A stretch of DNA of 64,000 nt from NCBI RefSeq assembly GCF_016820535.1, contig NZ_JADHDY010000013.1, forward strand, positions 1-64,000, in the 5' to 3' direction. Positions 55,838 through 64,000 of the stretch are shown piece after piece (position 1 is the first letter of the stretch; each line of letters opens with the position of its first letter). Origin of the DNA: Sporosarcina beigongshangi (GTDB lineage Bacteria > Actinomycetota > Actinomycetes > Actinomycetales > Micrococcaceae). The notes under the pieces are model-generated. The model saw only the letters and a list, made by a program, of their open reading frames with translations, had not been told where the DNA came from and did no database searches. The position numbers were made by a program, and so were the translations under genes.

Positions 55838-56833
55838 CTAATATCCCCCAAAAATATCGCGGTATGACGCGGCCAGCCGCAACGGGTCGTGGACCGCCTT
55901 GCCTGCCGTGCCTTCGACCATCCCGAACACAACCTGCGCGCCGATCATTGCCGCCGCGGCACGGAATTCGTCCACGTCGGCGATCGAGCGCGGGTCGGCC
56001 AGCACCACGTCCACCGTAAAGCCCGGTGCGTAGCGGGCAATGACATGCAGGTGGTCTGCCGCGTTCATGCCGGCCGCCTCGACGTCGTTGACATCCAGGT
56101 TCATGGTCAGCAGCCGCTTGGCCCGCGTGGTGCACAAGGCGTCCCGCATTTCCGGCAGCAGCAGGTGCGGCAGTACGGAGGTGTACCAGGAGCCGGGCCC
56201 CAGGACGACCCAGTCGGCGTTGTGGATGGCCTCCACGGCCTCCACGCAGGCCGGCGCGTCCTGCGGCACGAGCTGGACGTGATCAAGTTCGCCGGCCTTG
56301 GCCAGCACCGACTGGCCGGTGATAAGCGGACCGGGCACCCCGTTGTCCTTGGCCCGTCCTTCAATGGTCAGGGGCACGCTGGCCATTGGCAGCACCTCGC
56401 CGCGGGCGCCGAGCAGGGCTCCGGCCCAGCGCAGGCCGGCCACGGGGTCGCCCAGCAGTTCCCACAACGTGACAATCAGCAGATTCCCGAGCGCGTGGTT
56501 GTCCAAGGACCCGCTGATTCCGTCCCGCGAGGTGAAGCGGTGCTGCATGACGTCGCGCCAGGTGCGGCCCCAGTCGGTGTCGTCGCACAAAGCGGCCAGC
56601 GCCATTCGCAGGTCGCCTGGCGGAAGGACGCCCAACTCATCGCGCAGGCGGCCGGAGGAACCGCCGTCGTCAGCAACCGTCACGACGGCGGTGATGTTGC
56701 CGGTGACCAGACGCAGGGCTGAAAGCGAGGCGGCCAGCCCGTGGCCGCCGCCGAGGGCGGCAACACGGACGGCCGAATCCGGGCCCGACAATTTCGCTGC
56801 CGACGGAATGATCGGCAAGATTCCGGTGTACAC
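55838..56833 (-). CDS. yvcK: Gluconeogenesis factor YvcK (CofD-like)
   Basis: 331 residues, CofD-like fold that binds UDP-sugars. In Bacillus and mycobacteria it is needed for growth on gluconeogenic carbon and for cell shape, with the mycobacterial form (CuvA) involved in peptidoglycan. ALGGGHGLAASLSAL and TVADDGGSSGRLR form the nucleotide-sugar pocket, and LGPGSWYTSVLPHLL is conserved. GTG at 56833 starts 6 bases after rapZ, so they are co-transcribed with whiA. Confidence 0.93.
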   Translation of the reverse strand: MYTGILPIIPSAAKLSGPDSAVRVAALGGGHGLAASLSALRLVTGNITAVVTVADDGGSSGRLRDELGVLPPGDLRMALAALCDDTDWGRTWRDVMQHRFTSRDGISGSLDNHALGNLLIVTLWELLGDPVAGLRWAGALLGARGEVLPMASVPLTIEGRAKDNGVPGPLITGQSVLAKAGELDHVQLVPQDAPACVEAVEAIHNADWVVLGPGSWYTSVLPHLLLPEMRDALCTTRAKRLLTMNLDVNDVEAAGMNAADHLHVIARYAPGFTVDVVLADPRSIADVDEFRAAAAMIGAQVVFGMVEGTAGKAVHDPLRLAASYRDIFGGY

Positions 56834-56839
56834 GCTCGC

Positions 56840-57763
56840 CTACTCCCGGCCCAAGTCGCGGTGGCGGATGCTGGTGCTGACGCGGGGCAGCTGGCTCAGC
56901 CGCTTGGACAGCTCGATCGCCACGGCGACGGAACGGTGCTTGCCGCCCGTGCAGCCAATCGCGATGGTGGCGTAGTGCTTGTTTTCACGGCGGTAGCCCT
57001 CCAGCACCGGCTCCAGTGCATGGACGTAGCGGTCAACGAATTCCGCTGCGCCGTTGTCCTTGAGGACAAAGTTGCTGACGGCCTCATCCTGGCCCGTGAG
57101 TGGACGCAGCTGTGGGATCCAGTGCGGGTTGGGGATGAAGCGGACGTCCGCAACATAGTTGGCGTCCACGGGCAGCCCGTACTTGAAGCCGAAGCTCATG
57201 ACGGTCAGGGTCAGCACCACCGGACCGGATTCTGAGAACAGCTCGGTCACGGCGGAACCCAGCTGGTGCACGTTCATGTCCGATGTGTCCAGGACCATCT
57301 CCGCCTGCGCCTTCATCTCGGCGAGCAGCACGCGCTCCGCGGCGATGCCGTCCAAGATGCGTCCGTCCTTCTGGAGCGGGTGCGGGCGGCGGCCCTGCTC
57401 AAACCGGCGCACCAGTGTGTCGTCGCTGGCGTCCAGGAACAACACGCGGTAGGCGACGCCGGCGGCGGACAGGGCGTTGAGCGATTCACGGATGTCGGCG
57501 AACAGCGCCTTCCCGCGCACGTCGACGACGACGGCCAGCTTGGGCAGCGCCCCCGGCATGCGGGAAACCAGCTCGGACAGCGTGCCGAGCATCTGCGGCG
57601 GCAGGTTTTCAATGACGTACCAGCCATGGTCTTCAAGGGCGTTGGCGGCCGTACTGCGGCCGGCCCCGGACATGCCTGTGACGACCAGAAGTTCCGATTC
57701 GACAGGCTTGATGGGAGTCAGGTCCTCATCCGTGGTTGAGGTGGCGTCCTGCTGTTCTGTCAT
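56840..57763 (-). CDS. rapZ: RNase adapter RapZ-type nucleotide-binding protein
   Basis: 307 residues. In E. coli RapZ delivers small RNA GlmZ to RNase E; in actinobacteria its target is unknown. The P-loop is GMSGAGRST (residues 29-37), where Arg replaces the Lys of a normal Walker A, as is usual in this actinobacterial group. The C-terminal part has SFGFKYGLP, the RFIPNPHW stretch and [15 protein letters not shown]. It is first in rapZ-yvcK-whiA. A GGAAG ribosome site precedes the ATG. Confidence 0.92.
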   Translation of the reverse strand: MTEQQDATSTTDEDLTPIKPVESELLVVTGMSGAGRSTAANALEDHGWYVIENLPPQMLGTLSELVSRMPGALPKLAVVVDVRGKALFADIRESLNALSAAGVAYRVLFLDASDDTLVRRFEQGRRPHPLQKDGRILDGIAAERVLLAEMKAQAEMVLDTSDMNVHQLGSAVTELFSESGPVVLTLTVMSFGFKYGLPVDANYVADVRFIPNPHWIPQLRPLTGQDEAVSNFVLKDNGAAEFVDRYVHALEPVLEGYRRENKHYATIAIGCTGGKHRSVAVAIELSKRLSQLPRVSTSIRHRDLGRE

Positions 57764-57877
57764 TGCACTTCCCTGTCACTAGATTGCTGGCAGTCTTGGT
57801 ACTAAGCCTAGTCGCAGGCGCCCCAAACTCGCGAAGCGGGTTCAAGGGCGTGGACAGTGGGCGGCGGCCGCGTGCCC

Positions 57878-57930
57878 GGGGTTGCCCCGCTTGCCGGGGC
57901 CGGGCAACCGCCGGCAGGCGGGGCAACCCC
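57878..57930. terminator. Hairpin between uvrC and rapZ
   Basis: GGGGTTGCCCCGC (57878-57890) pairs perfectly with GCGGGGCAACCCC (57918-57930). It is in the 221-base uvrC/rapZ spacer, past the uvrC stop. A central loop of 27 bases contains more short complementary stretches. No U-tract is visible. Confidence 0.55.
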
Positions 57931-57984
57931 CTTGGGCCCCATGAGTCGATGGAACGGATCCATAAAGTGCGGTTCCTCCATCCG

Positions 57985-59961
57985 CTAGTCCAAGATTTCC
58001 CCCGTCGTCATGTTCACTGCCGGCGCAGCCCCGTCCGCCGCAGCGTCGGCGCTGAGGGCGGAGTGGATGGCTGCCGCGAGGGCGGGGCCGATGCCCTTGG
58101 CCTGGCCGAGTTCCTCCAGGGATGCCGCCCTGACCTTTTTCAGCGAACCAAAGTGCGAGAGCAGCGCCTTCTGCTTGGCCGGGCCCAGTCCCTGGACGGC
58201 ATCCAACACGGACGCGGTCATGGCCTTGCCGCGCTTGGCGCGGTGGAAGGTGATCGCGAAGCGGTGGGCCTCGTCGCGGATGCGCTGCAGCAGGTACAAC
58301 CCCTCGGAGGATCGTGGCAGGATGACGGGGAAGTCGCTGTCGGGCACCCACACCTCCTCAAGCCGCTTGGCCAGTCCGACCACTGCCACATCGGTGATGC
58401 CGAGGTCCGCCAGTGCACGCGATGCCGCGTTGACCTGGGGCACACCGCCGTCGACCACTACCAGGTTGGGCGGATAGGCAAACTTGCCGCGGACGGGCTC
58501 GGCAACCTCTCCCCCGGCGTCAATCTGGCCCGAGGCGGGCGCCGCATTGGCACGTTCCTCCTGCTCGGCAAGGTAGTTCTTGAAGCGGCGGCTGATGACG
58601 TCATACATGGAGGCGGTGTCGTCGATGGCGGCGTCGCCGGTAATGGCAAACTTGCGGTATTCGCCCTTTTTGGCGAGCCCGTCCTCCACCACCACCATGG
58701 AGGCCACCACGTTGGTGCCCTGCACGTGTGAAATGTCATAGCACTCAATCCGCAGCAGCGGCATGGGCAGGTCAAGGGCTTCCTGCAGCTCCGCGAGGGC
58801 CAGCGACCGCGTGGTCAGGTCCCCCGCCCGGCGCGACTTGTGCAGCACCATGGCCTGGCGGGCGTTCGCCTGGACGGTGTCCATCAGCGCCGCCTTCTCG
58901 CCCCGCTGCGGCACCTTGATGGAGACCTTGCCCTGCCGCAGCCCGCCCAGCCACTCGGCAAGGTACTCGTGGTTGGCAGGCAGCTCGGGCAGCAGGATCT
59001 GGCGCGGGATGTTGTCCTGCTGCGACTCCTCGGCGCCGTACACCTGCTGCATGAGGTGCTCCCACAGCTCGGCGTCGCTGGCGTCCTCCACCTTTTCCAC
59101 GACCCAGCCGCGTTGCCCCCGGATGCGCCCGCCCCGGACATAAAATACCTGCACGGCGGCCTCCAGCTCGTCCTGTTCGACGGCGAAAATGTCGGCATTG
59201 GTGTCTTCCGTGAGCACCACGGCGTTGCGCTCAAAAACCTTTTTCAGCGCGATGATGTCGTCGCGCAGCCGGGCAGCCTGCTCATAGTCCAGCTCGGCCA
59301 CGGCTTCCTTCATCTGCTTTTCCAGGGTGTTGATGAAGCGCTTGGCCTCACCGCCCATGAAGTCGCAAAAGTCCTGTGCGAGGGCCTTGTGGTCCTCCTC
59401 GCTGATGCGCCCCACGCAGGGTGCCGCGCATTTGTCGATGTAGCCAAGCAGGCAGGGCCGGCCGCTGCGTTCGGCCCGCCTCAGCACGCCCGGGCTGCAG
59501 CTCCTGACGGGGAACACACGCAGCAGCGTGTCCATCGTTTCCCGGATGGCGCCCGCCGTGTAGGGGCCGAAATACTTGGTGCCCTTGCGCCGCTCCCCGC
59601 GCATGACCTGCACGCGCGGGTATTTTTCGCTCATCGACACGGCCAGGTAGGGGTAGGTCTTGTCGTCCCGGAAGGCCAGGTTGTAGCGCGGGGCAAATTC
59701 CTTGATCCACGTGTATTCCAGCTGCAGTGCTTCCAGCTCGCTGCCCACGATGGTCCACTGCACACTGGCGGCATGGTGCACCATGGCGTGCGTCTTGGGC
59801 AGCAGCGTGGCCGGATTGGCAAAGTAGGAGTTGAGCCGTGAGCGCAGGTTTTTTGCCTTGCCCACATAGATGATGCGCCCATGCTCGTCCCTGAAGCGGT
59901 AGACGCCGGGATCGGTGGGAATTTCGCCCGTTTTGGGCCGGTAGGTACTGGGATCTGCCAC
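57985..59961 (-). CDS. uvrC: Excinuclease ABC subunit C
   Basis: 658 residues. UvrC makes the two incisions in nucleotide excision repair. The N-terminal GIY-YIG nuclease domain is seen in PGVYRFRDEHGRIIYVGKAK. Then comes a UVR motif (QMKEAVAELDYEQAARLRD), an RNase-H-like endonuclease domain with the PNLVVVDGG Asp, and HhH motifs (GLGPAKQKALLSHFG). GTG at 59961 has a TAGGAT box 6 bases upstream, suggesting leaderless expression. uvrA lies 1.6 kb away on the same strand. Confidence 0.97.
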   Translation of the reverse strand: MADPSTYRPKTGEIPTDPGVYRFRDEHGRIIYVGKAKNLRSRLNSYFANPATLLPKTHAMVHHAASVQWTIVGSELEALQLEYTWIKEFAPRYNLAFRDDKTYPYLAVSMSEKYPRVQVMRGERRKGTKYFGPYTAGAIRETMDTLLRVFPVRSCSPGVLRRAERSGRPCLLGYIDKCAAPCVGRISEEDHKALAQDFCDFMGGEAKRFINTLEKQMKEAVAELDYEQAARLRDDIIALKKVFERNAVVLTEDTNADIFAVEQDELEAAVQVFYVRGGRIRGQRGWVVEKVEDASDAELWEHLMQQVYGAEESQQDNIPRQILLPELPANHEYLAEWLGGLRQGKVSIKVPQRGEKAALMDTVQANARQAMVLHKSRRAGDLTTRSLALAELQEALDLPMPLLRIECYDISHVQGTNVVASMVVVEDGLAKKGEYRKFAITGDAAIDDTASMYDVISRRFKNYLAEQEERANAAPASGQIDAGGEVAEPVRGKFAYPPNLVVVDGGVPQVNAASRALADLGITDVAVVGLAKRLEEVWVPDSDFPVILPRSSEGLYLLQRIRDEAHRFAITFHRAKRGKAMTASVLDAVQGLGPAKQKALLSHFGSLKKVRAASLEELGQAKGIGPALAAAIHSALSADAAADGAAPAVNMTTGEILD

Positions 59962-59967
59962 AACTAC

Positions 59968-59973
59968 ATCCTA
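59968..59973 (-). promoter_or_regulatory. Candidate -10 box of uvrC (leaderless)
   Basis: On the minus strand the hexamer is TAGGAT, followed by six bases (GTAGTT) and the GTG start. Confidence 0.55.
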
Positions 59974-60007
59974 GGCCGTCGCCGTCGGGCGGGCCGCACA
60001 GCCGCTT

Positions 60008-60050
60008 GGGCCCCGGCGCGATTTTGCGAGCGGTGGGAGCGGCTGGGGAC
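60008..60050. repeat. Dispersed 43-bp repeat, second copy
   Basis: A 43-base element starting GGGCCCC and ending GGGGAC that matches 27819-27861 at 34 of 43 positions by my count and in the same orientation. It lies between uvrC and the acyltransferase stop codon. Confidence 0.5.
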
Positions 60051-60718
60051 TATTCCGCGGCGGGGCTTTGGTTGTACTTGGGGCTGCGCTCCTGGCCGGT
60101 CAGCTCCGCGATGGCGTCCATGATGGCGTCGGTGGCGGCACGCCGGGCCGGCAGCGAATGGTCCGGGCCCGTCTTTTCAAATGTGAGGGGCTTGCCGAAG
60201 CGCAGCGTGAACGGGGCCGGGTGGACGGTCTTCTTCCCGGCCGGCTGCAGCTTCTCGGTGCCGATGATGCCCACGGGCACCACCGGCGCACCGGTGGTGA
60301 GCGCCAGCCAGCCGACGCCGGTCCGCCCGCGGTACAGCACGCCGTCACGCGAGCGGGTCCCCTCCGGGTAGATGCCCACGCCATCTCCACGGCCCAGGAT
60401 GTCCAGCAACGTTTTCAGCGCCGCAACACTGGCCGCTTGCTCCCCGCGTTCAACGGGGATGGAGTGCACGGACTCGAAGAAAGCCTTCTGCAGCTTGCCC
60501 TTGACGCCCTTGCCGGTGAAGTACTCAGCCTTGGCAAAAAAGGACACCGGCCTGGGTGTCAGCGCCTGCACAATGACCGAATCAAAAAATGACAGGTGGT
60601 TGGGGGCCACGATGAAGGGACCGTCAACGGGCACATTTTCCACGCCCTCAACAGTGGGACGGCAGAGGCCCTTGATGGTGCCGCGGGTCAGCACGCGGGT
60701 TACGTCATAGAGCGCCAC
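60050..60718 (-). CDS. 1-acyl-sn-glycerol-3-phosphate acyltransferase family protein
   Basis: 222 residues. PlsC-type enzymes add an acyl chain to lysophosphatidic acid in phospholipid synthesis. The active-site motif is NHLSFFDS, i.e. HxxxxD with His near residue 40, and the second block is YPEGTRSRDG. The GTG at 60718 gives MALYDVTRVLTRG; a longer open frame from 61123 lies inside the HAD gene and is not used. It overlaps the HAD gene by 14 bases, so expression is coupled. Confidence 0.85.
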   Translation of the reverse strand: MALYDVTRVLTRGTIKGLCRPTVEGVENVPVDGPFIVAPNHLSFFDSVIVQALTPRPVSFFAKAEYFTGKGVKGKLQKAFFESVHSIPVERGEQAASVAALKTLLDILGRGDGVGIYPEGTRSRDGVLYRGRTGVGWLALTTGAPVVPVGIIGTEKLQPAGKKTVHPAPFTLRFGKPLTFEKTGPDHSLPARRAATDAIMDAIAELTGQERSPKYNQSPAAE

Positions 60719-61484
60719 GGGTGTCCTCCCCCGCCGCTGCGGTGAGCAGTGCCAGCAATTCTTCGGCGGTGTGGACGACGGCGGAAGCACCTGCCGCCGC
60801 CAGCTCGCCGTCGGCGGCAAATCCCCAGGCGACACCGATGCAGTCCAGCCCGTTGCCGGCGGCGCCATGGACGTCTTGGTGCCGGTCGCCCACCATGCAG
60901 GCGTGGAGCGCCTGCCCGGGTTCGGCGTCGAGGCCGGCCACGGACGAGGCTTCGGCCAGGGCGGCCGCAATGATCTCCGTCTTGCCCGGAAGGTAGCCGG
61001 GGTCGCCCGGCTTGAGGTTCTCGTCTGCGTGGGAGCCCCGGATCGAAACAAAGTAGCGGTCAAGCCCGTGGTGCGCCAGAAGGGTCCTGGCCAGCGGCTC
61101 GGGCTTCTGGGTGGCCACGGCAAGCTTTACACCGTGCGCCTGCAGTTGCGCCAGCACGTCCTCGACGCCCGGGTACACCATGGACATGGCCATGCCTCGG
61201 GTTCCGTACCATGCACGGTAGGCCGCGATGACTTCGTCCACCCTGCCGACCGGCACACCCAGCAGGTTGACCAGGGCGTCGGCGAGCTTGGGCCCGATGA
61301 CCGCATTCAGCTCGTCAAGGCCGGGAACCGGCAGGTTCATGGCGGCGAGGGCATGTTGCAGGCCTCCGGTGATGCCGCCTGCCGGGTCAACCAGTGTGCC
61401 GTCGAGGTCAAAGAGGACCACCGATGGCGGGACGTCACGTTTTATGCCCGCGTTTGTGGCAGGCGTTGCAGTACTCACGTCCAT
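60705..61484 (-). CDS. HAD-superfamily phosphatase, phosphoglycolate phosphatase-like
   Basis: 259 residues. HAD hydrolases dephosphorylate small phosphorylated metabolites. Motif I is VLFDLDGTLVDP, with both Asp residues; motif II is in VKLAVATQKPEP, and the motif IV region is MVGDRHQDVHGA. A helical cap lies between. It resembles phosphoglycolate phosphatase (Gph) and pyrophosphatase PpaX, but substrate is uncertain. It follows the uvrA stop codon on the minus strand with a 76-base gap and overlaps the acyltransferase. Confidence 0.82.
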   Translation of the reverse strand: MDVSTATPATNAGIKRDVPPSVVLFDLDGTLVDPAGGITGGLQHALAAMNLPVPGLDELNAVIGPKLADALVNLLGVPVGRVDEVIAAYRAWYGTRGMAMSMVYPGVEDVLAQLQAHGVKLAVATQKPEPLARTLLAHHGLDRYFVSIRGSHADENLKPGDPGYLPGKTEIIAAALAEASSVAGLDAEPGQALHACMVGDRHQDVHGAAGNGLDCIGVAWGFAADGELAAAGASAVVHTAEELLALLTAAAGEDTRGAL

Positions 61485-61560
61485 AGTTTCTCACGACCCC
61501 GGCGCCCTTGAGGCCATCCATGCCGCTGCGGGCATATCTGGCCCAGTCAGTTCCGGAGTG

Positions 61561-64000
<2,440 letters not shown>

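Noticed and set aside
57764-57984. Possible tRNA between rapZ and uvrC
   Set aside because: Only a simple inverted repeat is visible; no T-arm GTTCRA motif or cloverleaf.

Overview
The window looks like a chromosomal segment from a high-GC actinobacterium of the family Micrococcaceae, most likely Arthrobacter or a close relative. The evidence is the high GC content, the protein families and the gene order. Actinobacterial markers are OpcA beside Zwf, WhiA-YvcK-RapZ next to UvrC, a SufR-type regulator ahead of the suf genes, DUF3099, a MabA-like FabG and a BioYMN transporter. This is inference from gene content; no database was searched. I see no rRNA, tRNA, CRISPR array, insertion sequence, integrase or phage gene. 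Most of the window is conserved core genome.

Layout. 0.2-2.9 kb: divergent glycogen genes glgA and glgC. 3-11.4 kb: a zinc-ribbon SDR-like protein coupled to a YeiH-type transporter, aminopeptidase N, a membrane-anchored double-VOC protein, and a TDT transporter coupled to a lipoate ligase. 11.5-20 kb: zinc-independent ribosomal protein L31, a Bcp-type peroxiredoxin, a SpoU methyltransferase, a TauE-type permease, an orphan ABC ATPase, serB, two SDR genes including fabG, a DUF3099/conserved hypothetical/SURF1 operon and a YbaK-type deacylase. 20.1-26.7 kb: an ABC-F protein diverging from bioYMN across a 13-bp BioQ-like operator, then a thiolase/acyl-CoA ligase pair. 26.8-33 kb: a zinc metallopeptidase and the Fe-S assembly operon sufR-sufB-sufD-Rieske-sufC-sufT. 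No cysteine desulfurase is present here. 33-41.4 kb: an ABC-2 exporter and ctaA, then a 4.4-kb block (MFS transporter, LysR regulator, Tat lipoprotein intradiol dioxygenase, 1 kb with no convincing gene), then ctaB. 41.8-50.1 kb: pentose-phosphate operon tkt-tal-pgi-zwf-opcA-pgl. 50.2-57.8 kb: secG, tpiA, pgk, gap, sodA, whiA, yvcK and rapZ. 58-64 kb: uvrC, an acyltransferase, a HAD phosphatase and uvrA, which is cut by the right edge.

How the genes fit together. Central carbon metabolism dominates: glycogen storage, the oxidative and non-oxidative pentose phosphate pathway and the trunk of lower glycolysis. Heme A synthesis (ctaA, ctaB) and SURF1 serve cytochrome oxidase, and the suf operon supplies Fe-S clusters. 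Many genes are translationally coupled by ATGA or GTGA overlaps.

The most notable signals are regulatory. Nine genes have a TANNNT -10-like box ending 6-7 nt before the start codon, which predicts leaderless mRNAs. There are also candidate BioQ, DtxR/IdeR and LysR operators. Three enzymes have substitutions at canonical catalytic positions: Tyr to Thr and Tyr to Val in two SDRs, and Cys to Ser in the thiolase. No clearly new multi-gene defence or mobile system is visible; the 36-40.4 kb accessory block is the best place to look.
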